This document shows, piece after piece, positions 1 to 6,173 of a DNA stretch of 6,225 nucleotides. Origin of the DNA: Sulfuricella sp. (lineage in GTDB: Bacteria > Pseudomonadota > Gammaproteobacteria > Burkholderiales > Sulfuricellaceae); NCBI GenBank assembly GCA_019911785.1, contig JAIOJM010000038.1:1-6225 (forward strand). The letters run 5' to 3'. The translations under genes and the position numbers were made by a program. The notes under the pieces are model-generated. The model saw only the letters and a list, made by a program, of their open reading frames with translations, made no database searches and was not told where the DNA came from. Position 1 is the stretch's first letter; each line of letters starts with the position of its first letter.

Positions 1-196
1 CGGCACTTTTGCCGAGCAACGCATCGGCATCCTTCTTCTGGGCAAACGCATTGGAGAGCATGGGCTTGGAGTAGAACCCGCCGTGATCCGAAGAAAGCAT
101 CACCAGGGGTGCCTCGCCGTCCAGCTTGCGGAACTCGCGGGCCACGGTGTAGCCTGCAAGCCCGCTACCGATGATGACCACGGGCAGCCGGCTCAT
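1..196 (-). CDS. Rubredoxin reductase-like FAD/NAD(P)-dependent oxidoreductase, N-terminal part only
   Basis: The 65 visible residues begin [20 protein letters not shown]: a hydrophobic beta strand, then the GSGLAG dinucleotide-binding turn at residues 10-15 that binds the ADP part of FAD. They continue to a [12 protein letters not shown] stretch (39-50) of the kind found in rubredoxin-NAD(+) reductases and the related NorW flavoproteins. Such enzymes move electrons from NAD(P)H through FAD to rubredoxin in the cytoplasm. The ATG lies 2 bases after the rubredoxin stop codon. Its Shine-Dalgarno GGAG (205-208) sits inside the last rubredoxin codons, 8 bases ahead of the start, so translation is probably coupled to that gene. 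The rubredoxin partner directly upstream supports the assignment. The gene runs off the left edge, so the NAD(P)H-binding domain and true length cannot be seen, and another pyridine nucleotide-disulphide oxidoreductase of the same fold is possible. Confidence 0.85.
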   Translation of the reverse strand, partial: MSRLPVVIIGSGLAGYTVAREFRKLDGEAPLVMLSSDHGGFYSKPMLSNAFAQKKDADALLGKSA

Positions 197-198
197 GA

Positions 199-363
199 TC
201 AGATCTCCACCATTTCGAAGTCGGCCTTGGCGACGCCGCACTCAGGGCAGGCCCAGCTCTCCGGCACATCCGCCCAGCGCGTGCCGGCAGGAATGCCTTC
301 CTTCGGATCACCCGCGGTTTCGTCATAAACATAGCCACATACGATACATTTCCATACTTTCAT
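199..363 (-). CDS. Rubredoxin
   Basis: A 54-residue protein of normal rubredoxin length, starting [15 protein letters not shown]. Two CxxC pairs, C6-x2-C9 and C39-x2-C42, would hold the single Fe(SCys)4 centre. The usual aromatic core is present (W4, Y11, Y13, W30, W37), as is the [12 protein letters not shown] segment typical of the family. Rubredoxins are one-electron carriers in the cytoplasm; here the likely donor is the flavoprotein encoded next (1..196) and the likely acceptor the rubrerythrin encoded just upstream (587..1051). The frame is open further upstream, but the ATG at 361-363 is preferred: it gives the standard rubredoxin N-terminus and has GAGGAG about 6 bases ahead. A longer start would translate that Shine-Dalgarno sequence as Glu-Glu. 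A 223-bp repeat-bearing gap separates it from the rubrerythrin gene. Confidence 0.96.
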   Translation of the reverse strand: MKVWKCIVCGYVYDETAGDPKEGIPAGTRWADVPESWACPECGVAKADFEMVEI

Positions 364-382
364 TTTCAGCTCCTCAATAGTC

Positions 383-411
383 ATTAAAATCAGAAAAATC
401 TTTACCACGAA
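383..411 (-). promoter_or_regulatory. Possible weak promoter for the rubredoxin-reductase pair
   Basis: On the minus strand TTTAAT (383-388) lies 17 bases from TTCGTG (406-411), 20 bases upstream of the rubredoxin start codon. The -10 matches the sigma-70 consensus at 5 of 6 positions; the -35 is poor. The -35 would fall inside a CACGAAT unit of the inverted repeat, so that element could be supplying promoter sequence. Read-through from the rubrerythrin gene is an equally good explanation of how these genes are expressed. Confidence 0.25.
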
Positions 412-565
412 TTTACACGAATGAAACACGAATGTTCACTAATAATCAACTAGTTAAATGTCTGACCTGATTCGCCAGTTTGGCACCAAAAAGTAGATAA
501 CCGCCAAGCTTCACGATGATGCCCTCTATTCGTGTTTATTCGTGAACATTCGTGCCATTCGTGGT
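404..565. repeat. Imperfect inverted repeat built from CACGAAT units
   Basis: The left arm has CACGAAT at 406-412, 416-422 and 427-433, plus a degenerate CACTAAT at 437-443. The right arm has the reverse complement ATTCGTG at 528-534, 538-544, 548-554 and 557-563. Both outer ends carry ACC beside the first unit (TACCACGAAT on the left, AACCACGAAT on the right after inversion). The spacing is 9 to 11 bp, about one helical turn. The arms could pair into a long bulged stem around an 84-base core (444-527) with no open frame I can support; the core includes the palindrome AACTAGTT (449-456). There is no T-run, so it does not look like an ordinary intrinsic terminator. This element occupies most of the 223-base gap between rubredoxin and rubrerythrin. 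I recall similar ACCACGAAT repeats in intergenic DNA of environmental bacteria but cannot confirm it here. Confidence 0.8.
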
Positions 566-586
566 TAATGCCGTTTTCAGGTTATT

Positions 587-1051
587 TCACTTCAACAGGG
601 CCAGCGTATCGCGGTAGTGGTTGGCGTGCTTCTCTTCCACCTTGGCCAATGCCGCAAAGCGCTTGGCGGCTTTCTCCAGAGTGGCCCTGAACTGGTGGGC
701 ATGCTCCCTGGATTCCGCAATCTGCTCGTCGATTTCCGCCACCGCAGCCTGGTTGCCTTCTTCCACCGCGGTATGGCGGAAGGACGGGTACATTTCGGTG
801 TATTCGTGAGTCTCGCCGGCAATCGCCATTTCCAGGCACCTGGCGGGCGTCATGGACCCTGCCGGGTAGAGCAGGTCAAGATGGCCCAAAGCGTGCTGCA
901 CTTCCTGGGCAGCGGTTTCCTCGAACACCCTGGCGGTCTCCACATCGCCTGCAGCGCGGCAGACTTTGGCAAAGAACATGTACTTGGTGTGAGCCATCGA
1001 TTCGCCGGCGAAGGCGGCTTCAATATTCTGGATCGTGGTCGGCGCTTGCAT
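587..1051 (-). CDS. Rubrerythrin-family diiron protein lacking the rubredoxin domain
   Basis: The 154-residue protein is a ferritin-like four-helix bundle with rubrerythrin metal-site motifs in order: E17 in GESMAH, E50-x2-H53 in QEVQH, E80 and E83 in GETHEYTEMYP, and E139-x2-H142 in VEEKH. Rubrerythrins use a non-haem diiron site to reduce hydrogen peroxide to water in the cytoplasm. Classical rubrerythrins are about 190 residues and end in a rubredoxin domain. This one stops at the end of the bundle (LALLK), so the separate rubredoxin at 199..363 is the obvious electron donor. The stretch between the third and fourth motifs (about 100-138) is roughly 25 residues longer than in the classical protein as I remember it, and is rich in Glu, His and Lys. 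The start at 1051 has AAGGAG 7 bases upstream. A probable OxyR site 80 bases upstream (1131..1167) suggests peroxide induction. Confidence 0.92.
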   Translation of the reverse strand: MQAPTTIQNIEAAFAGESMAHTKYMFFAKVCRAAGDVETARVFEETAAQEVQHALGHLDLLYPAGSMTPARCLEMAIAGETHEYTEMYPSFRHTAVEEGNQAAVAEIDEQIAESREHAHQFRATLEKAAKRFAALAKVEEKHANHYRDTLALLK

Positions 1052-1130
1052 TTTGTTTCTCCTTTTGGGTTGAGCGTCAGTGCGTTGAGTGCACGATACG
1101 CATGGTAGAGAAACGCAATGGATAGGTCTA

Positions 1131-1167
1131 ATTGATTGTTACGATATGCTCGATAGTCATTGACTAT
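1131..1167 (-). promoter_or_regulatory. Probable OxyR-binding site upstream of rubrerythrin
   Basis: On the minus strand the site reads ATAG-N7-CTAT-N7-ATCG-N7-CAAT, a 37-bp match to the OxyR pattern ATAG-N7-CTAT-N7-ATAG-N7-CTAT with 14 of 16 conserved bases and exact spacing. The upstream half (1153-1167) is a perfect 7+1+7 palindrome, ATAGTCA-A-TGACTAT. It lies between oxyR and the rubrerythrin gene and overlaps the oxyR stop codon (1164-1166). Its downstream edge is 79 bases from the rubrerythrin start, leaving room for a promoter, although I see no convincing -10 and -35 pair. OxyR binds such sites as a tetramer and usually activates from a position abutting the -35 region; that it regulates rubrerythrin here is inference. 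Confidence 0.7.
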
Positions 1168-2099
1168 GGCAAAACGGCGGGCTCGTCCAGCTTGCTCACG
1201 CCCGGCAAATTGCAGGCCAGGATCGCCTGGCACACCGCCTCCACCGCCAGCGGGCGGGGAAAGCTCTTGCGCCACGCCAGCGCCACGCGGCGGCTGGGAA
1301 CGGGGGCAGCAAACGGGCGCACGGCAAGCAGACTGTTATGTTCGGGGATTACATCCGCCGAGGTCGAAGGCAGCACGGTAATGCCCACCCCGGAAGCCAC
1401 CATGTAGCGGATGGTTTCCAGGGAGCTGCCCTCCAGCGTCTTCTGGATGCCGTTGCTGCCGCGGTTGAGCGCCGGGCAGGCCTGCAGCACCTGGTCGCGA
1501 AAGCAGTTGCCGCTTGTCAGGAGCAGCACGTCCTCCTCGCTCACCCAGGCGGCGGGAATTTCCTCGTTTTTCAGCCAGGCATGACCGCTCGGCAGAACGA
1601 TGCGAAACGGTTCGTCGTACACCGCACGGGTAACCATACCGGCTTCGGCGAAGGGCAACGACAGAACCACCAGATCCAGCTCGCCGCGCCTGAGTAAATC
1701 GGCCAGTTTGTGCGTGTAATTTTCCTGGATCAGCAGCGGCATCTGCGGCGCCCGCTCGCGCAGGATCGGGATCAGCTCCGGCAGGAGATAAGGCCCGATG
1801 GTGTAAATGGCGCCCAGACGCAGCGGCCCCACCAGCTGGTCCTTGCTCTGCGAAGCGACGCGCTTGACCCCCTCCGCCTCCTCCAGCACGCGATGGGCCT
1901 GGGCCACGACCTGCTCGCCGACAGGCGTCAGCGACACCTCGCTCGCGCCGCGCTCGAACAATGTCACCCCAAGCTCCTCTTCCAGCTTGCGCACCGCCAC
2001 GCTCAAGGTCGGCTGACTGACGAAGCAGGCTTCCGCCGCACGGCCGAAGTGTCGCTCACGAGCGACGGCGACGATATATTTGAGTTCAGTGAGGGTCAT
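1164..2099 (-). CDS. oxyR: OxyR, LysR-family hydrogen peroxide-sensing transcription regulator
   Basis: Starting at the ATG at 2097-2099 the protein has 311 residues, close to the usual OxyR length. An N-terminal winged helix-turn-helix (about 1-60; MTLTELKYIVAVARERHFGRAAEACFVSQ) precedes a linker helix and a LysR substrate-binding fold (about 90-295). The redox cysteines fall at C199 and C208 within GNCFRDQVLQAC, followed by SSLETIRYMVASGVGITVLP, the conserved OxyR core. In known OxyR proteins peroxide oxidises these cysteines to a disulphide that switches the tetramer to its activating form. The frame stays open to 2252, but the extra residues (MYMYKERRPRR...) match nothing in OxyR, and the family N-terminus fits 2099, although no strong Shine-Dalgarno precedes it. 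It sits 112 bases upstream of the rubrerythrin gene, in the same direction, with a likely OxyR site between. Confidence 0.96.
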   Translation of the reverse strand: MTLTELKYIVAVARERHFGRAAEACFVSQPTLSVAVRKLEEELGVTLFERGASEVSLTPVGEQVVAQAHRVLEEAEGVKRVASQSKDQLVGPLRLGAIYTIGPYLLPELIPILRERAPQMPLLIQENYTHKLADLLRRGELDLVVLSLPFAEAGMVTRAVYDEPFRIVLPSGHAWLKNEEIPAAWVSEEDVLLLTSGNCFRDQVLQACPALNRGSNGIQKTLEGSSLETIRYMVASGVGITVLPSTSADVIPEHNSLLAVRPFAAPVPSRRVALAWRKSFPRPLAVEAVCQAILACNLPGVSKLDEPAVLP

Positions 2100-2123
2100 G
2101 TCGGCATTCGGCGCGAGCCAGCA

Positions 2124-2163
2124 GGAAACCGCTACGATAGCCAGTTTCCGGCGCCGCTGTCCA
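2124..2163 (-). promoter_or_regulatory. Possible oxyR promoter with a flanking inverted repeat
   Basis: On the minus strand TGGACA (2158-2163) and TATCGT (2134-2139) are 18 bases apart, matching the sigma-70 -35 at 5 of 6 and the -10 at 4 of 6 positions. Transcription would begin about 28 bases ahead of the oxyR ATG. A 6-bp inverted repeat GGAAAC-N14-GTTTCC (2124-2129 and 2144-2149) brackets the -10 and could be an operator. No ATAG-N7-CTAT site is visible here, so direct autoregulation by OxyR is not supported by this sequence. Confidence 0.35.
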
Positions 2164-2219
2164 CCCATTTCAAGGGGAAGGCTGGGATGGGGGTTGGGCC
2201 GCGATTTTCGACCGCATTC

Positions 2220-2252
2220 GCGCCGGGGGCGGCGCTCCTTGTACATGTACAA
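2220..2252. promoter_or_regulatory. Palindrome and GC hairpin upstream of oxyR
   Basis: TTGTACATGTACAA (2239-2252) is a perfect 14-bp palindrome that also contains TGTACA twice in tandem. Four bases away is a GC-rich hairpin, GCGCCG-GGGG-CGGCGC (2220-2235), with a 6-bp stem and 4-base loop. They lie in the 208-base non-coding stretch between the Lon-like gene and oxyR. The palindrome has the symmetry of an operator for a dimeric regulator, but I cannot name one. The hairpin is not followed by a T-run on either strand, so it is not a standard terminator. The rest of 2253..2307 shows nothing I can support. Confidence 0.35.
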
Positions 2253-2307
2253 TCATTCCAACGGACAATCTGAGATCAGTACGGCATAGGGTGAAGATCG
2301 AAGCTGG

Positions 2308-4731
2308 CTAATCCTCTGCCTTCTTTTTTTTCACCGTCACTTTAGCCTGCCGGGAAATTGACTTCCTGATTTCAAACAATTCCGCCAGCCTCGCCGCGAC
2401 CCGGCGATTGACGCTGCCCTCCGGATATTTTCCGGAGGCATCAGCTTCCCCCGCCGGCACGCCGGTCAGAAGGGCTATCGCCTGATCGACATTTTCCACG
2501 GCATAGATATGGAACCGGCCAAGCTCTGCCGCTTCCACCACATCCCGACGCAGCATCAAATGTTTCACGTTGGCGGCGGGAATCAGCACCCCCTGCTCGC
2601 CGGTCAGCCCCCGTGACGCGCAGATATCGAAGAAGCCCTCGATTTTTTCGTTGACCGCGCCGATCGCCTGCACCTGGCCGAACTGGTTCACCGACCCGGT
2701 CACCGCCAGGGACTGCCTGATCGGCGCATCCGCCAGGTTGGACAGCAGCGCGCACAGTTCCGCCAGGGAGGCGCTGTCGCCCTCTACGATGCCGTAGGAC
2801 TGCTCGAACACCAGGCTGGCGGAAAGCGCCAGCGGCTGGTTTCTGGCGTAGCGCGCAGCGAGGAACGAGGACAGGATCAGCACACCCTTGGAGTGGATGG
2901 CGCCGGAGAGTTTCACTTCGCGCTCGATGTTGACCAGTTCCCCTTCACCTAAGCGGGTGGTAGCAGTAATCCGGGTCGGCTGGGCAAAGGCGAACTCGCC
3001 CAGTTCGATCACGGAAAGCCCGTTCACCTGCCCCGCCACAGCACCCTCGGTGGCGATCATCAGGGTATCGCGCAGAATCTCCTCGTACAGCCTCGCCCTC
3101 AGCCGGTCCAGCCGATGAATGCGGGTGTCGATCGCCTGCTGCACGGAGGCGGCGTCCACCACTTCGTGGCCGGCCTCGCGCGACCAGTAATCGGCCTCGA
3201 GCAGCAGGTCAGCCACGCTGCGCATGTGGGTGGATAGCCTTTGTGCATCGCCGGCCAGGCGCGCACTGTGCTCGATCACCCGCGCCACCGCGCCGCGGTC
3301 AAACGGCTGCAAGCCCTCCTTGCGAGTCAACGTGGAAATCAGCCTGGCATACAGCAGATGGGTATCGACGCTGCGCTCGATGCGATCCTCGAAATCCGCC
3401 GCCACCTTGAACAGCTCGTCGAATTCCGGATCGTATTCCTGCAGCAGGTAATAGAACAGGCGGTCGCCGAACAGGACCACCTTGGTGTCCAGCGGAATCG
3501 GCTCGGGCTCCAGCGACACGGTGCTGACCAGGCTGTACATCTGGCCCAGCGATTCGATGCGGATCTCGCGCGACTGCAATGCCCGCTTCAGGGCCTCCCA
3601 GGCAAAGGGCTGCACCAGCACCTTGCGCACGTCCAGCAGCAAATAGCCGCCATTCGCCCGGTGCAGCGCACCCGGCTTGATCATGGTGAAATCGGTCACC
3701 AGCGCGCCGAACTGGGCGGTATGCTCGACCCGCCCGACCAGGTTGCTGTAGGTCGGGTTGTCCTCGCTGACAATCGGCGCACCGGGAGTCGCGCCGTGCG
3801 TCACCAGCGCATTCACCTGGTAGCGGTGAAAGGTCTGGTGCGTCACCACGGTCATGCCGGCGAAAGTCGCGGATTCCTCCTGCTTGCGGAAATCGTCCGC
3901 GTTCTCGACCACGTCCTGCTGCACCAGGTCGAGGTATTTCAGCACCTCGGGCAGGTCGGCGTAGGCATCCCTCAACTCGTTCACCAGGTGGACAACGGCC
4001 GACAGGGTGGTTTCGCGGTTGAGCTGCTTGACCTGCTCATGCCGCTCCTTCCGCCACTGCGGCATCTGCCGCAGGATTTTTTCCAGCCGTTCCTGCAGCC
4101 CGGCGATCACGGCTTCCACCCGCTGCTTTTCCTCTTCCGGCAGCTTCTCGTATTCGTTGGGGGGAATCACCTCATGGTTGTGCGTAGGGGCAAAGGCGAA
4201 TCCGTCAGGGGTGCGCAACAGCACGATTTCCTGCTTCTCGGCTTCATCTCCCACTTCCTTGAATGCCTGCTCCCGCCGCTTGTTGAATGCCTCCTGGATC
4301 GCCTCGGTCTTGGCGCGGTATTCGTCGCTCTCGAACAGGGCGGGGATCGCAGCACGCAAATCTTCCACCAGCTGTGCCATGTGGCGGCGCAGTTCGGCGC
4401 CCTTGCCGGACGGCAGCCTTAGTGCCTGGGGCTGGTGCGGCTGGGAGAAATTGTTGATGTAGCACCAGTCGGAGGGCTGACGCTCGTCCCGCGCCCGCTG
4501 TTCGAGAACCTGCTGCACCATGCTGCGCTTGCCCATGCCGGCGGGGCCGAGAACGAAAAGGTTGTAGCCCTCGCGGCGGATGCCGGCGCCGAAGCGCACC
4601 GCGTCCATGGCACGCATCTGGCCGATGATTTCGGCCAGGTCTTCCAGCTCGGCCGTGGTCCTGAATCCGAACTGTTGGGGATCGCAGGGTTGATAAAGCT
4701 GGTTGGGTTGCAACGGTGATAGGATGGTCAT
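2308..4731 (-). CDS. Lon-family AAA+ ATP-dependent protease (Lon-like, AAA_32 type)
   Basis: An 807-residue protein with an N-terminal AAA+ module and a C-terminal Lon peptidase domain. The Walker A motif is GPAGMGKRS (62-70), and NGGYLLLD (360-367) looks like Walker B. A long charged helical insertion (about 130-245) interrupts the ATPase part. In the peptidase domain S653 in EGDSAS and K696 in NEKIEG fit the Ser-Lys dyad; their spacing of 43 equals that of S679 and K722 in E. coli Lon. No LAN substrate-binding domain is seen, so this is not classical LonA but the large Lon-like group related to E. coli YcbZ. The C-terminus ends in a lysine-rich tail. It should degrade cytoplasmic proteins in an ATP-dependent way; its substrates are unknown. 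The dnaJ gene lies 118 bases upstream in the same direction. Only a weak purine-rich Shine-Dalgarno (AAGAAAG) precedes the ATG. Confidence 0.93.
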   Translation of the reverse strand: MTILSPLQPNQLYQPCDPQQFGFRTTAELEDLAEIIGQMRAMDAVRFGAGIRREGYNLFVLGPAGMGKRSMVQQVLEQRARDERQPSDWCYINNFSQPHQPQALRLPSGKGAELRRHMAQLVEDLRAAIPALFESDEYRAKTEAIQEAFNKRREQAFKEVGDEAEKQEIVLLRTPDGFAFAPTHNHEVIPPNEYEKLPEEEKQRVEAVIAGLQERLEKILRQMPQWRKERHEQVKQLNRETTLSAVVHLVNELRDAYADLPEVLKYLDLVQQDVVENADDFRKQEESATFAGMTVVTHQTFHRYQVNALVTHGATPGAPIVSEDNPTYSNLVGRVEHTAQFGALVTDFTMIKPGALHRANGGYLLLDVRKVLVQPFAWEALKRALQSREIRIESLGQMYSLVSTVSLEPEPIPLDTKVVLFGDRLFYYLLQEYDPEFDELFKVAADFEDRIERSVDTHLLYARLISTLTRKEGLQPFDRGAVARVIEHSARLAGDAQRLSTHMRSVADLLLEADYWSREAGHEVVDAASVQQAIDTRIHRLDRLRARLYEEILRDTLMIATEGAVAGQVNGLSVIELGEFAFAQPTRITATTRLGEGELVNIEREVKLSGAIHSKGVLILSSFLAARYARNQPLALSASLVFEQSYGIVEGDSASLAELCALLSNLADAPIRQSLAVTGSVNQFGQVQAIGAVNEKIEGFFDICASRGLTGEQGVLIPAANVKHLMLRRDVVEAAELGRFHIYAVENVDQAIALLTGVPAGEADASGKYPEGSVNRRVAARLAELFEIRKSISRQAKVTVKKKKAED

Positions 4732-4769
4732 TTTTATCTTTCTTGAGAAGACGACACGCTCTCGTTTTT

Positions 4770-4775
4770 ATTATA
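4770..4775 (-). promoter_or_regulatory. Possible -10 element for the Lon-like gene
   Basis: TATAAT on the minus strand is a perfect sigma-70 -10 hexamer, 38 bases upstream of the Lon-like start codon, inside the 118-base gap after dnaJ. No good -35 lies 16 to 18 bases further upstream. The preceding bases (ACCC before TATAAT) are faintly like a heat-shock sigma-32 -10, but no matching CTTGAA element is present at the right distance. It may give the protease a promoter of its own besides read-through from dnaJ. Confidence 0.35.
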
Positions 4776-4849
4776 GGGTACCCAGTCTCGGTTATCTGGC
4801 TGCAAAGTCACATGCAACTCTATCAAGGAGGCTCCTGGTTTTGAGTTTT

Positions 4850-5947
4850 CTATAGAGGCCACCAGCCGCTGCGGTGTTGTTCGCTGGCCAGATCGCGCAG
4901 CTTCTGGTAAAGACTCCGCTCCTCGGACGATAGGCGTTCCGGGATATGCACCCGGATGCGCAGGAAAAGATCGCCGTGTTGCCGGCCGCCGAATTCGGGC
5001 AGCCCCTTGCCGCGAACGCGCAGCACCGTATCATGCTGCGTGCCAGGCGGGATGGTCACTTCGGCAGAACGATCCAGCGTCGGCACCTTGAGCTTCGTGC
5101 CGAGAACGGCATCGGCCACCGAAATCGTCTCGCTGCGCCAGAGATCGGCGCCATCGCGCTCGAAGCGCGGATCGGGCGCACTGCGCACCACCACGAACAG
5201 GTCGCCCGGTTGCCCCCCCTGCTCCCGGCTCGGCATGCCGCGACCGGGAATGCGCAGGGCCATCCCCTCCTCCACCCCGACCGGAATCGTGACGCTCAGG
5301 ATTTCTTCGTGGGTTGTCTTGCCCGTGCCGCCACAAGACGGGCAGGGCTTGTCGATCACGCTGCCCCTGCCCAGGCAGGCCGGGCAGATGCTGATCTGCT
5401 GGATGAGGACATTGCTTTTGTCGCGGGTTTCGCGGCGGCGGATGGTCTGCTGGCCGGTGCCGTTGCATGCACTGCAAACCCGTGGCTGAGTGCCCTCTGC
5501 CGCGCCGCTGCCGTGGCAGGCTGAACAGGCTGTCTGGTATGGCAGGCGAACCTTCTCCTCGCCGCCGGAAATCACCCGCTGGAGCGGCACGACCAGCTCG
5601 ACCTCGATATTCGACCCGCGCACCGGGCCGGCCTGGCGGCGGTGAAAAAAATGATTGAACAGCCCGCCACCCGGACCGAAATCGAAGTTCAGCCCGCCGA
5701 ACAGGTCTTCGAAATCGATGCCGCCGAACAGGTCCTCGCGGCTGAACCCGGCCACGGCTTCGAACCCGCGGGCATCATATTCGGACCGCTTTTTCGGATC
5801 GGAGAGCACGGCGTAGGCCTCGGCGATTTCCTTGAAGCGCTCCTCGGCGCCCGGCTCCTTGTTGCGGTCGGGGTGGTACTGCAGGGCGAGCTTGCGGAAA
5901 GCGTCCTTGATCGCCTTGCCGTCGGCGTTTTTCGGAACGCCAAGCAC
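4850..5947 (-). CDS. dnaJ: Type I DnaJ co-chaperone (start uncertain, J domain begins further upstream)
   Basis: The frame has all parts of a type I J protein, numbered from the GTG at 5945-5947: J domain with HPD (25-27), which stimulates DnaK ATPase; a G/F-rich linker (about 61-105, with repeated DLFGG); four zinc-binding CxxCxGxG repeats (141-148, 158-165, 188-195, 202-209); and two C-terminal substrate-binding domains ending near 340. As counted the protein has 365 residues. The GTG cannot be the natural start: in-frame codons just upstream encode AQRDYYE, completing the helix I motif [11 protein letters not shown]. Before an in-frame TAA at 5999-6001 there is no ATG, GTG or TTG other than that GTG. 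An ATC at 5975-5977 has AAGGA six bases upstream and would add ten residues. No dnaK or grpE lies here, so this may be an extra DnaJ. The Lon-like protease follows in the same direction. Confidence 0.9.
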   Translation of the reverse strand: MLGVPKNADGKAIKDAFRKLALQYHPDRNKEPGAEERFKEIAEAYAVLSDPKKRSEYDARGFEAVAGFSREDLFGGIDFEDLFGGLNFDFGPGGGLFNHFFHRRQAGPVRGSNIEVELVVPLQRVISGGEEKVRLPYQTACSACHGSGAAEGTQPRVCSACNGTGQQTIRRRETRDKSNVLIQQISICPACLGRGSVIDKPCPSCGGTGKTTHEEILSVTIPVGVEEGMALRIPGRGMPSREQGGQPGDLFVVVRSAPDPRFERDGADLWRSETISVADAVLGTKLKVPTLDRSAEVTIPPGTQHDTVLRVRGKGLPEFGGRQHGDLFLRIRVHIPERLSSEERSLYQKLRDLASEQHRSGWWPL

Positions 5948-6060
5948 CTCGTAGTAATCGCGTTGGGCGGTTACGATGATGATTCCTTCATCTAAAACTT
6001 ATTGACGTCGAAAAAGCGATTGAACCGCAGAGACGCAGAGGCGCTGAGTAAAAACAATGA

Positions 6061-6066
6061 GTTATA
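6061..6066 (-). promoter_or_regulatory. Possible -10 element for dnaJ
   Basis: TATAAC on the minus strand matches the sigma-70 -10 at 5 of 6 positions and lies in the core between the two arms of the inverted repeat. TTGGTG is upstream but only 14 bases away, too close for a good -35. If used, the dnaJ transcript would begin near 6054 and carry only the left arm, so the long stem would not form in that RNA. Confidence 0.25.
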
Positions 6067-6173
6067 GTATTGCACGACCTCACCAATTTGGAGAGACAGC
6101 AAATTGTTGTAACCCATTTATTCCTCTGCGTCTCTGCGCCTCTGCGGTTCTATCGCTTTTTCAAAGCCAATAA

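Noticed and set aside
404..565. A CRISPR array made of the CACGAAT repeats.
   Set aside because: The units are 7 bases long with 2 to 4 base spacers and reverse orientation halfway, unlike CRISPR repeats of about 23 to 47 bases with unique spacers of similar length. No cas genes are present.
2100..2252. Extending OxyR upstream to give a 362-residue protein.
   Set aside because: The added residues are unlike any OxyR N-terminus, and the standard start MTLTELKYIVAV is at 2099.
1710..2273. A 187-codon open frame on the plus strand opposite oxyR.
   Set aside because: The translation is low-complexity and Arg/His/Gln-rich with no recognisable motif, and oxyR on the other strand is certain.
3241..4422. 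A 393-codon open frame on the plus strand.
   Set aside because: It is exactly antisense to the Lon-like gene, whose protein has clear catalytic motifs. The antisense translation is rich in His, Gln, Arg and Leu with no domain, as expected for a GC-rich shadow.
4818..4857. Inverted repeat CTCTAT...ATAGAG after dnaJ as a terminator.
   Set aside because: The stem is only 6 AT-rich base pairs around a 28-base loop, and no T-run follows on the minus strand.
5971..5991. A leader peptide MKESSS ending just before the J-domain codons.
   Set aside because: Only six codons, no Shine-Dalgarno sequence, and the matching ATG in the right arm is followed by a different, unstopped frame, so it is not conserved between the two arms.
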